A stretch of 64,000 nt of DNA from Gemmatimonadota bacterium (GCA_029863645.1 JAOTVA010000003.1:1-64000); one strand, 5' to 3'. Positions 33,935-44,073 are shown, counted from the stretch's first letter. The notes: generated by a model from the letters alone, not told the origin. Translations and numbers: made by a program.

Positions 33935-35569
33935 TCACCCACGCGCCTTGAGATCCACCCTCCGGATCTTCCCGCTCACGGTCTTGGGAAGCTCGTCCAG
34001 AAACTCGATCTCACGAGGATACTTGTAGGGAGCGGTGCTCTTCTTGGTGTGCTCCTGGAGCTCGGCCACCAGTTCCGCGCTCGGTTCGTACCCGTGGGCC
34101 AACACGACGAACGCCTTCACGATCTCGGTGCGCTGGGCATCGGGCTTACCGACCACAGCGACCTCGGCGACGCCCGGGTGCTCCATGAGCGCGTTCTCGA
34201 CCTCGAAGGGCCCGATCCGGTAAGCAGAGCTGGTGATGATGTCGTCGGCACGTGCGACGAACCACAGGTACCCGTCCTCGTCGGTGCGGGCGCAGTCCCC
34301 CGTCAGATACCAGCCCTCCCGATAACACTTCGCAGTCGCCTCCGGCGCGTGCCAGTACTCCCGGAAGAGCCCGACCGGGCGGTCGGGGTCGACTCGAACA
34401 GCGATCTCACCCGCCTGGCCAGGGGGAAGCCGTTGCCCGTCCGCATCGATGACCGCGACGTCGATCCCAGGCAATGACACGCCCATCGAGCCCGGTTTCA
34501 CGGGCACCTCTGGAATGCTCGCGCACAGCAACACCGTCTCGGATTGGCCGTATCCCTCCCGGATCGTGATGCCAGTCGCCTCACGCCACTTCTCGAGCAC
34601 TTCGACATTGAGCGCTTCACCGGCGGCACGACATTGCCGCAGAGCGACGGGCCGAAACGTCGACAACTCCTCCTGGATCAACATGCGGTAGACGGTCGGC
34701 GGCGCGCAGAGGGATTCGACGGGGTAATGCGAAAGCACTTCGAGCGTATGCCTCGGATCGAACTTCCCTGGGCGGTGCGACACAAAGACGCAGGCTCCCT
34801 GGATCCACGGTCCGAAATAGCCGGCATAGGCCGTCTTGGCCCATCCGGTGTCGGACATGTTCCAGTGCACCTCGCCAGGCTCTAGGGCCAGCCAAAAGCG
34901 CGCAGTCAAACGGTGGCCCACGCCGTAGCTCGCGTGGCTGTGGAGCACCATCTTCGGCGGACCGGTGGTGCCCGACGTGAAGTAGATCAGCGCCGGCCCG
35001 TCGGCGCGCGTCCTCAGCGGTTCCGGGCCGGCCGCGGCCGAGGTGACCGCTTCCTCATAGCCAACCCAACCCGCCCGAGGCGTGCCCCCGACCTGGACCC
35101 TGACTCGCAAGCCAGGCAGATCAGCCAGGACGCGGTCGACCCGCTCGGCGCCGGCCTCGTCGGTGACGACACCGTCGATCTCCGCGGAGCGGACCCGGAA
35201 GGCGATGTCCTTCTCGGTCAGCATCGTCGTCGTCGGAATCGCGATCATGTCGGCCTTGGTCAGGCCCACCATCACCTCCCACCATTCGGGCACGCTCGGA
35301 AGGTTGACCATGACCTGGTCGGCGCGCTTCAGCCCAAGGGCCTTCAGTGCACCCGCGACCCGGCCCGACCGGTCCGAGACGTCACGGAAGGTCAGTTTGC
35401 GCTCATTGCCCTGCGGGCCGACCCACCAGAGCGCGCACTCGTGCGGCCGTGCGCTGGCCCACCTGTCAACCACATCGTAGCCGAAGTTGAAGTACTCGGG
35501 CGCGGCAAGACGGTACTCCTCACAGAGCCTGCGGTACTTCCCCAGCACCGTCCCTGCCTCCGGACTCAC
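33935..35569 (-). CDS. Acyl-CoA synthetase (AMP-forming), medium-chain type
   Basis: Adenylate-forming ligase of 544 aa that activates a carboxylic acid to its CoA thioester. Core motifs are YFTSGTTGPPKMVLHSH (P-loop-like), GYGQSETVLL, GWYLTGDCARTDEDGYLWFVARADDII and the C-terminal KTVSGKIRR with the catalytic Lys. The pattern is closest to medium-chain or ACSM-type enzymes; the exact acid is unknown. The start is GTG at 35569, overlapping the dehydrogenase stop by 4 bases. Confidence 0.9.
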   Translation of the reverse strand: MSPEAGTVLGKYRRLCEEYRLAAPEYFNFGYDVVDRWASARPHECALWWVGPQGNERKLTFRDVSDRSGRVAGALKALGLKRADQVMVNLPSVPEWWEVMVGLTKADMIAIPTTTMLTEKDIAFRVRSAEIDGVVTDEAGAERVDRVLADLPGLRVRVQVGGTPRAGWVGYEEAVTSAAAGPEPLRTRADGPALIYFTSGTTGPPKMVLHSHASYGVGHRLTARFWLALEPGEVHWNMSDTGWAKTAYAGYFGPWIQGACVFVSHRPGKFDPRHTLEVLSHYPVESLCAPPTVYRMLIQEELSTFRPVALRQCRAAGEALNVEVLEKWREATGITIREGYGQSETVLLCASIPEVPVKPGSMGVSLPGIDVAVIDADGQRLPPGQAGEIAVRVDPDRPVGLFREYWHAPEATAKCYREGWYLTGDCARTDEDGYLWFVARADDIITSSAYRIGPFEVENALMEHPGVAEVAVVGKPDAQRTEIVKAFVVLAHGYEPSAELVAELQEHTKKSTAPYKYPREIEFLDELPKTVSGKIRRVDLKARG

Positions 35570-36681
35570 GTCGATACCCGGCCCCGTGCCATCGCTTCCT
35601 CGACCCTCTCCATGGCCAGGGCGACCGCGGCCGCTCGCGGCTCGACGCCTCCCGCGTGCGCCGCCCGGAGCACCTCGCGCGTATTGCTGCCGATCTTACC
35701 CGCGATCTGAACGAGCGCGTCTTCCTCGCTGCCGCCGTGGTACTCTACAGAAGCGCAGATGACGCCGCCTGCGTTCGCAATGAAGTCGGGCACGACCAGG
35801 ATGCCGCGCTGGTGCAGTTCCGTCTCAGCCGCCGATGTGGCCGGGATGTTCGCACCCTGCAAGAGCAGCTTGGCTTGGATTCCCGCGACGTTCCCCTCAT
35901 GGATGCAATCCGGACGCGCCGCCGGGATCAGAATGTCGCACGGAACGGTGAACAGCTCCTCGTGCGAGATCTTCGTTCCGCCGGAATGGCCGGTAACACT
36001 CCCCGACGCGTCCTTGGCCGCGATCAGCTCCTCGACGTCTATGCCGCCAGGGTCGTGGACCGCCCCCCGCGAGTCACTCGCCGCAACCAACCGGACCCCC
36101 TTCTCGGCCAAGAAGCGGGCCGCCGGACGACCGACATTCCCGAACCCCTCGATGGCGAGGGTGGCCCCGTCGAGCTCCAAAGCGCAGAAGTCCGCCGCCA
36201 CCTCCGCGCACGCCGCGAGGCCCCACCCGGTCGCGCCGATCTCGTCGAGGGGGATGCCCCCAAGACTCCGGGGCAGCCCCACGGCGCGGCCGATCTCGTC
36301 CTCGATCCAAGCCATGCACGACTCGTCGGTCCCCATGTCGGGTCCCGGAATGTAGTCGCCCAGCCCACGGATCGCACGGGCGAACGCCCGGATGAGCGAT
36401 TCCTTAGGGACCGTCTTGGGGTCTGCGAGAATCCCCGCCTTGCCACCTCCGTGCGGCAGGCCGGCGGCGGCGTTCTTCAGGGTCATCGCGCGCGCGAGAC
36501 GAAATACCTCTTCCGTCGTCACGTCGGGCGCCATGCGGACACCTCCGATCGAGGGGCCCAACGCCACGTTGTCGATGACCAAGATCGCCTGGAGACCGAC
36601 CAACGGGTCGTGGAGATGGACGATCTTCGCCGGCCCCAGATCGTCGCAGAAGCGCTCGTAGTCGAAGGTGGAATCGCTCAT
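35566..36681 (-). CDS. Glu/Leu/Phe/Val dehydrogenase family protein
   Basis: NAD(P)-dependent amino-acid dehydrogenase of 371 aa. The substrate Lys region is MTLKNAAAGLPHGGGKAGI, the Rossmann fingerprint is GFGNVGRPAARFL, and GANIPATSAAE and FIANAGGVICASVEYH complete the ELFV pattern. The length and the AAAGLPHGGGKAG variant lie between leucine and glutamate dehydrogenases, so the substrate is left open. The ATG at 36681 starts MSDSTFDYERFCDDLG; a longer frame of 143 codons upstream covers the ApbE gene's end and is rejected. It is translationally coupled to the acyl-CoA synthetase. Confidence 0.9.
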   Translation of the reverse strand: MSDSTFDYERFCDDLGPAKIVHLHDPLVGLQAILVIDNVALGPSIGGVRMAPDVTTEEVFRLARAMTLKNAAAGLPHGGGKAGILADPKTVPKESLIRAFARAIRGLGDYIPGPDMGTDESCMAWIEDEIGRAVGLPRSLGGIPLDEIGATGWGLAACAEVAADFCALELDGATLAIEGFGNVGRPAARFLAEKGVRLVAASDSRGAVHDPGGIDVEELIAAKDASGSVTGHSGGTKISHEELFTVPCDILIPAARPDCIHEGNVAGIQAKLLLQGANIPATSAAETELHQRGILVVPDFIANAGGVICASVEYHGGSEEDALVQIAGKIGSNTREVLRAAHAGGVEPRAAAVALAMERVEEAMARGRVST

Positions 36682-36734
36682 CAGATCAGAATAGTGGGCT
36701 CGAGGGTTGGGATTCACCCGAGGGAGCGTCGGGC

Positions 36735-37772
36735 TCACCCCGCCGGGGTTACGCGCCCAGCCAGCGCCGGCGTCTGGCGAAACCGCACGCCATTGGGACT
36801 CCGCCATGTGAACGACGCGGCCAAGCCTGCCCGCTCGGCCAGCTCGAAGCCTTCGTCCGGGCCGAGCACCGTCAGGGCGGTCGCCCACGCATCGGCTGCC
36901 GCCCCGTCGGGATGAACCACGCTCACCGAAAACCCGCGGAACGGAACGGGAAGGCCGTCCCGCGGGTCGATGATGTGCGTGTACCGAACGCCTTCGTACT
37001 CGTAGGAATTCCGGAAGTCGCCCGACGTCGCGACGGCTTCGTCGACGAGGTCGATCGTACCGAGGACACCCGGCACCGTCTCGCCCGCTCCCTCCAGAGC
37101 CACGCGCCACGGCCGGCCATCCAGGTGCGACCCCACCGCCCTGAGCTCACCTCCCACGTCGACGAGCGCGCTCCCGTACCCCATCCCGCGAAGGGCGCCA
37201 CCGATCCGCTCGGTGGCGAACCCCTTGGCGATGCCGGAGAGGTCGATCCTCGCATCCGGCCGCGCTTTGGCCAGCGTTCCCGCCAGCGGGTCGGTGGTGA
37301 GCCCGTCGCACCCCACCAGGCCTCTCAGCGTCGCAACCCGAGCGGAGTCCGGCGGCTGCGGCACGTCTTCGGGGCCGAAGCCCCAGGCGTCTACGAGGGG
37401 AGCCACGGTCGGGTCGAAGGCTCCGCCCGATCGCTCGCAGACTTCGAGAGCCACCGCGAGGATGTCCAGGAGGATCGGGTCGATCGGAACAGGATCCGTG
37501 CCCGAGTGCCGACCGAAGCTGGAGATGTCCGACGCGGAGTCGTACGTGGACATCACCCGGTTCACGTGGGCGAGCTCGCGCTCGATGACCGCACCGAGCG
37601 TGACCGAGTCCAAAGCTGTCGCCTCGGTTTCGACTATGACCTCATAGGAGGTGCCCATCGTGGTACCGGAGAAGCCCATGACTGCGACCGGGGCGTCGCA
37701 TCCCGCGCACGCGACCAACGAAGCGGCCAGAAGGGCCGTCGACGAGGTATTTCGGGTCATCGTAGGCGTCAT
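36735..37772 (-). CDS. apbE: ApbE-type FAD:protein FMN transferase, lipoprotein
   Basis: Attaches FMN covalently to Thr residues of exported flavoproteins such as NqrC or RnfG. A lipoprotein signal ends LVACAGC. Conserved motifs are MGTSYEV, VNRVMSTYDSASDISSF, GGAFDPTVAPLVDAWGF, DLSGIAKGFATERI, ALVDVGGELRAVG and HIIDPRDGLPV. From the ATG at 37772 the product is 345 aa; an ATG at 37760 is equally possible. No target flavoprotein is encoded in the window. Confidence 0.92.
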   Translation of the reverse strand: MTPTMTRNTSSTALLAASLVACAGCDAPVAVMGFSGTTMGTSYEVIVETEATALDSVTLGAVIERELAHVNRVMSTYDSASDISSFGRHSGTDPVPIDPILLDILAVALEVCERSGGAFDPTVAPLVDAWGFGPEDVPQPPDSARVATLRGLVGCDGLTTDPLAGTLAKARPDARIDLSGIAKGFATERIGGALRGMGYGSALVDVGGELRAVGSHLDGRPWRVALEGAGETVPGVLGTIDLVDEAVATSGDFRNSYEYEGVRYTHIIDPRDGLPVPFRGFSVSVVHPDGAAADAWATALTVLGPDEGFELAERAGLAASFTWRSPNGVRFRQTPALAGRVTPAG

Positions 37773-37834
37773 CGATCGAAGGTAGCGGCGAGACAAGCCT
37801 TCCGCCCGACGGGGAGACCCACCACAATCGGTAC

Positions 37835-39001
37835 ATGGCGGACGATGCAGCCACACCGGTGGGAGGACTACGAGTCGGGTCGATCCTAGGATTCGAGATC
37901 CGTATCGATCTGTCTTGGTTCGTCATCTTATTTCTGGTGTTCTGGTCGCTCTCGGTCGCCGTTTTTCCCAACCAGCTCCCACAGTTGTCACGCGGCACGC
38001 ACCTCGTCATGGGCACGGCGGGCACACTGCTCTTCTTCGCCTCGCTGCTGATCCACGAGCTGTCGCACGCGCTGGTCTCTCGGTCGAAGGGCATTCCCGT
38101 CGCCGGCATCACGCTGTTCATCTTCGGTGGCATGGCGTGGGCCACCAGAGAACCGGACCGCCCCGAAGATGAGATCCTCATCGCAGGCGTCGGACCGGTG
38201 ACGAGCCTGGTGCTCGCGGTGCTGTTCCAACTGATCGCGTGGTCGTCGACGTCGCTGGGCCTCGGCACGCCCATCGAGACCGTCGCGAGCTACCTCGCAT
38301 TCATCAACCTCGCGCTCGCCATCTTCAACATGATCCCTGGCTTCCCCCTGGACGGGGGCCGTGTCTTCCGCGCCGCCGTGTGGAAGGCCACGGGAGACAA
38401 GGCGAAGGCAACCCGTTGGGCCGTCGGCGGCGGTCGCGCGTTCGGTCTGCTCCTCATCGTCCTGGGCGCGATTCAAGCACTCGCCGGCGCTCCCCTGGGA
38501 GGCCTGTGGCTCGTGTTCATCGGTTGGTTCCTGCGCAACCTCGCCGGTGCGTCTCTTCAGCAGCAGCTGCTCCATGACCTGCTCGCCGGGTTCGTCGCCG
38601 CCGATCTGATGTCGCCTCAGCCGGAGGTCGTCTCGTCGCGTCTTTCGCTGGAGGATCTCGTCCAGGACCACTTCATGCGTCTACGCTTCGGCAGCTACCC
38701 GGTGATGGACGGCGGCGACCTCGTCGGCATGATCAGCCTCGAAGACGTGAAGAAGATGTCCGTGGAGGAGCGGCGGTCGGGTCGCGTGGCCCACGCGATG
38801 ACGCCGCTGCACGAGTGCGCCGTCATTGCTCCGAGCACGACTGTCGAGTCGGCTCTCCAGCAGATGAATCGCCCGCGCGCTGGTGGACGGGCGCTCGTCG
38901 TGGACCAGGGCCGCCTGGTCGGCATCATATCCGCCAGTGACGTCTCGGGGTGGATTCATCGCTTGCGCGCCGTGGAAGGACTCGTGGGGCGTACCACATA
39001 G
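37835..39001 (+). CDS. M50 site-2-type membrane protease with CBS pair
   Basis: Intramembrane metalloprotease-like protein of 388 aa. The zinc motif HELSHALVSR sits in the second or third helix, and NMIPGFPLDGGRV is the second metal-binding motif. About six helices are followed by a C-terminal CBS pair (ASLQQQLLHDLLAGFVAADLM onward and AVIAPSTTVESALQQM). The architecture matches M. tuberculosis Rv2625c of the DosR regulon. It may cleave a membrane-bound regulator in response to nucleotide levels. Its 3' end overlaps the possible start of the P-type ATPase. Confidence 0.9.
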   Translation: MADDAATPVGGLRVGSILGFEIRIDLSWFVILFLVFWSLSVAVFPNQLPQLSRGTHLVMGTAGTLLFFASLLIHELSHALVSRSKGIPVAGITLFIFGGMAWATREPDRPEDEILIAGVGPVTSLVLAVLFQLIAWSSTSLGLGTPIETVASYLAFINLALAIFNMIPGFPLDGGRVFRAAVWKATGDKAKATRWAVGGGRAFGLLLIVLGAIQALAGAPLGGLWLVFIGWFLRNLAGASLQQQLLHDLLAGFVAADLMSPQPEVVSSRLSLEDLVQDHFMRLRFGSYPVMDGGDLVGMISLEDVKKMSVEERRSGRVAHAMTPLHECAVIAPSTTVESALQQMNRPRAGGRALVVDQGRLVGIISASDVSGWIHRLRAVEGLVGRTT

Positions 39002-41685
39002 GCGCCGAGGCAGTCTCCGAACGGACCTGGCACAGTCTAGGCCCAGAGGAAGCGATGCGGGTGTTGGAGTCCGACCCCGAGGGGCTGGACTCGGACGAGG
39101 TCGCACGGCGCCTCGCGCAATACGGACCCAATCGACTCCCGACGCCGGCGCCGGTCGCGGCGCTTCGCATCCTGGCCAACCAGTTCGTCAGCCTCGTCGT
39201 CGTGCTCCTCTTCGTGGCTGCCGCGGTAGCGCTCGCGCTCGGCGACACCCTCGAGGCGATCGCCATTGGCGCAGTCCTGGCAATCAACGCGTCCTTGGGG
39301 TTCTTCGTGGAGCTGCGCGCCCGCCGGGCCATGGATGCACTCCTCGCCTACGAAGTGCCCGACGCAACGGTTCGTCGGAGTGGCTTGGTCGAGCAGGTTG
39401 CTTCAGACGGACTCGTGCCGGGCGATGTCATCGAGCTCGGTGAGGGCGATCGTGTTCCGGCCGACGCCCGATTGTTGAGCTGCGCTGACCTACGCGTCGA
39501 CGAGGCCCCCCTTACCGGCGAGTCGATGCCGGTGGACAAGTCCGCCGACCAGACCGTGGCGCGCGACGCCCCGCTCGCGGAACGCCCAATGATGGTGTAC
39601 GCAGGGACCTCGGTGCTCGTGGGAGCGGCGTCAGCGCTCGTCGTGGACACAGGCGCCCAGACGGAGATCGGTCGCATCGGCGCGCTCGTCGCGGGGGTCG
39701 AGCAGGGCAAGACCCCTCTGGAGGTTCGCCTCGACGAGCTGGGCCGGCGGCTAGTCTGGCTCACATTGGCAGTCGCGGCTGTCGTGACGGGCCTAGGAAT
39801 CCTGCAGGGATTCTCCGTCGGGCGGATGGTCGAGACCGGCATCGCACTCGCCATCGCTGCAGTGCCTGAGGGGCTGCCCGCGGTCGCGACCATCGCGCTC
39901 GCCGTTGGACTCCGCCGCATGGCTCGCCGGCAAGCCATGGTTCGCCGACTGCCGGCGGTCGAAGCCCTAGGTGCGACCACCGTAGTGTGCACCGACAAGA
40001 CGGGCACCCTCACTGCCGGCCAGATGACCGCGACGGTCGTAGCGGGATCGGGGGTCACGATCGACGTCACCGGTAGCGGCTACGACCCGGTCGGCGAGTT
40101 CATCAACCGTGACGCCTCGCAGACCACGATCGAGCAGGGCTGGCTCACTCGGCTCCTACAGGCGGCGGCACTGACCAACCGGGCCACGGTGGCCCCCGGA
40201 TCCGGAACGGTGATTGGCGACCCCACGGACGCCGCGCTCGCAGTCCTGGCGCTCAAAGGTGGCGTGGACGTCGACCATCTACTGGCCACGCTCCCGAGGG
40301 TGCAGGACGTGCCCTTCTCCAGCGAACGGCGATCGAGCGCCTCGGTTCACGAGACCGCCGGCCAACGCCTCGCCTTCGTGAAGGGGGCACCTGCAACCGT
40401 GCTCGAGCGCTGTGTTCGCTGGGCAGTCGCGGACGGCGATCGCCCCCTGGATGAAGCCTCCAGGTCGTCGCTCTTTGCGCAGAACGAAGCGTTGGCAGTC
40501 CGTGGCCTTCGTGTGATCGCGCTGGCGTCGGGACCAGGAAACGGAGATGACGACCTGACCTTCTTGGGCTTCGTCGGCATCGTCGATCCGCCCGCCGAGG
40601 GAGTACACGAGACCATCGCGACCCTGAAACGCGCGGGCATCCGCACGGTCATGATCACAGGCGATCAGCGCGCTACTGCGGAGGCGATCGCGCGGGACCT
40701 GGGTGCGTTGGAGGAAGGTGACCGCGCGGTCGACGGCCGTGAACTGCGGGGCCTGAGTGACGCTGAACTGGCCGACGAAGGGGCTCCGATCGGCGTTTTC
40801 AGCCGAGTGAGCGCGGGGGACAAGCTCCGCATTGTGAGCGCGCTCCAGGCCCACGGCGACATCGTGGCCATGCTGGGAGACGGAGTGAACGATGCCCCCG
40901 CGCTCAAGAAGGCCGATGTCGGGGTTGCCATGGGCGGCCGTGGCACCGACGTCGCGAAGGAGACCGCCGATATCGTCCTCAGCGACGACCGATTCCTTAC
41001 GGTGGGGGCAGCAGTCGAGGAAGGGCGCGTCATCTTCGAGAACATCCGCAAGTTCGTCTTCTACCTGTTCAGCTGTAACCTGGCGGAGGTACTGGTCCTT
41101 CTCATCGCCAGCCTTGCTGCACTTCCGCTGCCTCTGCTTCCCCTGCAGATCCTGTGGCTGAACCTGGTCACCGATACCTTCCCAGCCCTTGCCCTCGCGC
41201 TGGAGCCCGCGGAGCCCGGCGTAATGGACCGCCCACCGCGCGATCCGGAACGGGCCATTCTCTCGGGGCCCCTTTTCAAGGCCATCGCGTTCCACGCCGC
41301 CCTGATCACATCGGTCACACTCGGTGCTTACGTATGGGGACTCGGGTCCGGAGACCCTGACAAGGCGATGACGATCGCGTTCATGACCCTGGCCCTGGCA
41401 CAACTCTTCCACCTTGGGAATGCGCGAAGCCTGGGACCCGTGCTGACATGGAAGCGGGCTACTGCGAACTACTGGGCGCTAGGCGCGGTGCCACTAGTCG
41501 TGTCGCTCCAACTCGTTTCCGTCTATTGGCCGCCGCTCGCGTCGGTCCTCAACACAGTGCCGCTCGGCGTGGAGGATTGGGTCGTGGTTGGTGGCGCGTC
41601 GATCGTCCCCGCCGTGCTTGGTCAGGTCGGAGATCTGGTGCAGCAGCGCCGCGGCCAAGAAGTGTTGACAGGGGACCGCGTGTAA
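38950..41685 (+). CDS. P-type cation-transporting ATPase (P2A, Ca2+/PMR1- or CtpF-like)
   Basis: Cation pump of up to 911 aa. Motifs: TGES (actuator), [10 protein letters not shown] (M4 ion site), CTDKTGTLT with the phosphorylated Asp, [11 protein letters not shown] (nucleotide binding), [22 protein letters not shown] (hinge) and [16 protein letters not shown] in M6, the N-x-x-T-D signature of P2A Ca2+ or Mn2+ pumps. The start is uncertain. ATG at 39055 has AGAGGAAG but would cut the conserved [15 protein letters not shown] of the N-domain; GTG at 38950 keeps it and overlaps the protease gene by 52 bases. CtpF (Rv1997) is the DosR-regulon counterpart. Confidence 0.92.
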   Translation: MDSSLARRGRTRGAYHIGAEAVSERTWHSLGPEEAMRVLESDPEGLDSDEVARRLAQYGPNRLPTPAPVAALRILANQFVSLVVVLLFVAAAVALALGDTLEAIAIGAVLAINASLGFFVELRARRAMDALLAYEVPDATVRRSGLVEQVASDGLVPGDVIELGEGDRVPADARLLSCADLRVDEAPLTGESMPVDKSADQTVARDAPLAERPMMVYAGTSVLVGAASALVVDTGAQTEIGRIGALVAGVEQGKTPLEVRLDELGRRLVWLTLAVAAVVTGLGILQGFSVGRMVETGIALAIAAVPEGLPAVATIALAVGLRRMARRQAMVRRLPAVEALGATTVVCTDKTGTLTAGQMTATVVAGSGVTIDVTGSGYDPVGEFINRDASQTTIEQGWLTRLLQAAALTNRATVAPGSGTVIGDPTDAALAVLALKGGVDVDHLLATLPRVQDVPFSSERRSSASVHETAGQRLAFVKGAPATVLERCVRWAVADGDRPLDEASRSSLFAQNEALAVRGLRVIALASGPGNGDDDLTFLGFVGIVDPPAEGVHETIATLKRAGIRTVMITGDQRATAEAIARDLGALEEGDRAVDGRELRGLSDAELADEGAPIGVFSRVSAGDKLRIVSALQAHGDIVAMLGDGVNDAPALKKADVGVAMGGRGTDVAKETADIVLSDDRFLTVGAAVEEGRVIFENIRKFVFYLFSCNLAEVLVLLIASLAALPLPLLPLQILWLNLVTDTFPALALALEPAEPGVMDRPPRDPERAILSGPLFKAIAFHAALITSVTLGAYVWGLGSGDPDKAMTIAFMTLALAQLFHLGNARSLGPVLTWKRATANYWALGAVPLVVSLQLVSVYWPPLASVLNTVPLGVEDWVVVGGASIVPAVLGQVGDLVQQRRGQEVLTGDRV

Positions 41686-41724
41686 GGACGTATTGCAGGC
41701 GGACACACTTGAGGAGACACGAGC

Positions 41725-42474
41725 ATGTCACAGAGTGCCTCGAAGAGCGCCATCGGACTCCTCGTACTGCTGGTCGGCGCCGCCTCGTGTGAGGTACCGA
41801 GCTTTCGTGGTCCGCAGCTGCAGGACCCCCCACAGGGCTTCTTGCTTCAGCCGAATCCGGCAGCGCCGCACGGCATGTTCGCACACCTCCCCGCCGTGTA
41901 TCACGATCAATGGGTCCAGTCCCTCTCGCCTTTCAGCACAATCAAGATCTACGGCTTCGCGGGCACGCTGACGCTCGAAGATGTGCTGGCGTCGCAGGAG
42001 GCATTTCGCACGCGCCCGCAGGACCCTGACGTCACATTCGGGCAGGTCGAGCCGCTCTCCATTGACGGTCGGGAGGCGTGGGGATGGGAGGAGCGGATAG
42101 AGACGCCTGAGCGGGGCATTCCTTGGGTGGCCTATAGGGTCATGATCCCCTATGAGACGATTTCGTACACCGTCGAGTTTTCTACTGAAGATGCGCGGTT
42201 CAAAGCCGGCGCGCCGGAGAGCACGAAGGCGATCATCGCCACGTTCGGCGTCGGCGAGACGGTTTGGAATTGGCCGCTCCTCTTGCTTGGGGCCGGCCTG
42301 TTGCTCTTCGCGGCTCACATGATGCGCCAAAGGGCCGAGGCCAAGGCCGCGCGGCTCCAGTCGATCAATCTGGTGAAGATCGTAAAGAAGAAGACACCGG
42401 CTGACGACGCAGAGGGTTCCGAGGAGCCCGTGCCGGCTACCGCCGAGCCGTCTGAACCCTCCTCAACGCAGTAA
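41725..42474 (+). CDS. Putative lipoprotein with C-terminal membrane helix
   Basis: A 249-aa protein with a lipoprotein-like signal (LLVLLVGAASC), an extracytoplasmic domain of about 165 residues, one hydrophobic helix (WNWPLLLLGAGLLLFAAHMM) and a basic, then acidic Pro/Glu-rich tail that would be cytoplasmic. No family was recognised. GGAG precedes the ATG. It lies 39 bases after the ATPase gene and may be in its transcript. Confidence 0.7.
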   Translation: MSQSASKSAIGLLVLLVGAASCEVPSFRGPQLQDPPQGFLLQPNPAAPHGMFAHLPAVYHDQWVQSLSPFSTIKIYGFAGTLTLEDVLASQEAFRTRPQDPDVTFGQVEPLSIDGREAWGWEERIETPERGIPWVAYRVMIPYETISYTVEFSTEDARFKAGAPESTKAIIATFGVGETVWNWPLLLLGAGLLLFAAHMMRQRAEAKAARLQSINLVKIVKKKTPADDAEGSEEPVPATAEPSEPSSTQ

Positions 42475-42815
42475 CACCCTGCACCGAAAGCCGTCGTCGA
42501 CATCCGCCATGAGGACCGCAGACGACCGCTGGCTGCTCCGAGGGTGACGGTCTCCGGCACACCTTCGCACCCCTCCCGCAGGACTCGCACGACGTGCTCC
42601 CCGGGTTCGACGCGAAAGCCGGTGACGTGCATGCCCTCGGCATAGGGCTCGAGAACACCTACGACCTCGCCGTCGATCTCGACGGCGGCGCTGTCCAAGA
42701 ACCCGCCGCCCCAGGTGTAGTCGATCTGGATCAAATGAGATGTCTGGCCCGACATCACGACCCAGGCGAGGACGAGCCCCGCACGCCACCTGAGAGGTCG
42801 GAGTCCGTCTGCCAT
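42463..42815 (-). CDS. Putative secreted PEGA-like protein, probably frame-disrupted
   Basis: A signal-like start (MADGLRPLRWRAGLVLAWVV) leads into a short beta-domain AAVEIDGEVVGVLEPYAEGMHVTGFRVEPGEHVVRVLREG that resembles a PEGA repeat. In the start frame the reading frame then runs on to 42315, antisense through the neighbouring lipoprotein gene, with non-protein-like sequence. A one-base change of frame near 42540 would give SSAVLMADVDDGFRCRVLLR and a stop at 42463, a more natural ending and no overlap. I list the shorter extent. It follows the acyl-CoA dehydrogenase by 18 bases. Confidence 0.45.
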
Positions 42816-42833
42816 CCGTTGGCTACCGCCTCA

Positions 42834-44018
42834 TCAGAACGCACTTAGCCCGGTGAGCGCCTGACCGAGCACCAGCGAGTGGATGTCATGGGTCCCCTCG
42901 TAGGTGTAGACCGACTCGAGGTTGGCCATGTGCCGCATCGAGTGATACTCGACGAGGATGCCATTCGCCCCGAGCAGACGCCTCGCCTCGCGCGCGATGT
43001 TCGTCGCCATGTCGACGTTCGCTCGTTTGGCCAGGGACACCTGCTGTGGCGTCATTGTGCCCTCGTCCTTCATGCGCCCGAGTCGGTAGCAGAGAAGCTG
43101 CCCCTGAGTGATGCTCGTCAGCATATCCGCTAGGCGTACCTGCTGAATCTGCTTCTGCCCGATGGGCACGTCGAACATGACGCGCTCCTTGGCGTACGAA
43201 ACCGCCTCGTGGAGGCACGCCATCGCGGCTCCAACGGCGCCCCACGCGATGCCGAACCGCGCCTGGGTGAGGCACATGAGGGGATGCTTGAGTCCGCCGG
43301 TGCTCTCAGGCAGGACGGCATCAGCGGGCAACGCCACATCCTGGAACACCAGCTCGCTCGTGTCGGACGCCAAGAGCGAGAGCTTGCCCTTCTGGTCCTT
43401 CGCGCTGAAGCCCGGTGCATCGGTCGGTACGACGAAACCGCGAATGCCCTTCACGTCCCCGAGCTCGCGCGTCTGAGCCCAAACCACCGCCACGTCGGCC
43501 ATGGATCCGTTCGTGATCCACATCTTGGCACCGTTGAGCAGCCAGCCATCCGCGGTCTGCTTGGCGGTAGTGATCATGCCGGCCGGATTCGACCCATAGT
43601 CCGGCTCTGTCAGGCCGAAGCAGCCGATGGCCTCGCCGGATGCCAGCTTCGGAAGCCATGTCTTGCGGTGCTCCTCGGAGCCGAAGGCGTAGATCGGGTA
43701 CATGACGAGGGCGCCTTGCACAGACGCGAATGATCGCACGCCCGAGTCGCCTCGCTCGAGCTCCTGCATGATGAGGCCGTACGCGACGTTGTTCAGCCCG
43801 GCGCACCCGTACTCCTCCGGCAAGTTCGCGCCCAGCACGCCGAGCTCGGCCAGCTCCGGGATGATCTCGCGGGGAAACTTTCGTCCGATGTAGGCGTCGC
43901 CGATGATCGGCATGAGTCGATCCTCGACCCAGCTTCGGATCGTGTCTCGAACCATGCGCTCCTCCTCGGAGAGGAGCGCTGATACGTCATAGAAGTCGAT
44001 GCCTTCGAACCTGGCCAT
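42834..44018 (-). CDS. gcdH: Acyl-CoA dehydrogenase, glutaryl-CoA dehydrogenase type
   Basis: FAD-dependent dehydrogenase of 394 aa. The catalytic Glu lies in TYEGTHDIHSLVLGQALTG, the signature of glutaryl-CoA dehydrogenases, and CFGLTEPDYGSNPAGM and WITNGSMADVAVVWA form the FAD-binding region. It would convert glutaryl-CoA to crotonyl-CoA in lysine or tryptophan breakdown. It is in a minus-strand run with the zinc-ribbon protein and isocitrate dehydrogenase genes. Confidence 0.9.
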   Translation of the reverse strand: MARFEGIDFYDVSALLSEEERMVRDTIRSWVEDRLMPIIGDAYIGRKFPREIIPELAELGVLGANLPEEYGCAGLNNVAYGLIMQELERGDSGVRSFASVQGALVMYPIYAFGSEEHRKTWLPKLASGEAIGCFGLTEPDYGSNPAGMITTAKQTADGWLLNGAKMWITNGSMADVAVVWAQTRELGDVKGIRGFVVPTDAPGFSAKDQKGKLSLLASDTSELVFQDVALPADAVLPESTGGLKHPLMCLTQARFGIAWGAVGAAMACLHEAVSYAKERVMFDVPIGQKQIQQVRLADMLTSITQGQLLCYRLGRMKDEGTMTPQQVSLAKRANVDMATNIAREARRLLGANGILVEYHSMRHMANLESVYTYEGTHDIHSLVLGQALTGLSAF

Positions 44019-44073
44019 CGCTGGGACACCCCGTCGTCTTGAGTGAGCCGCCGGAAGAGGGCGAGGGCCAAAT

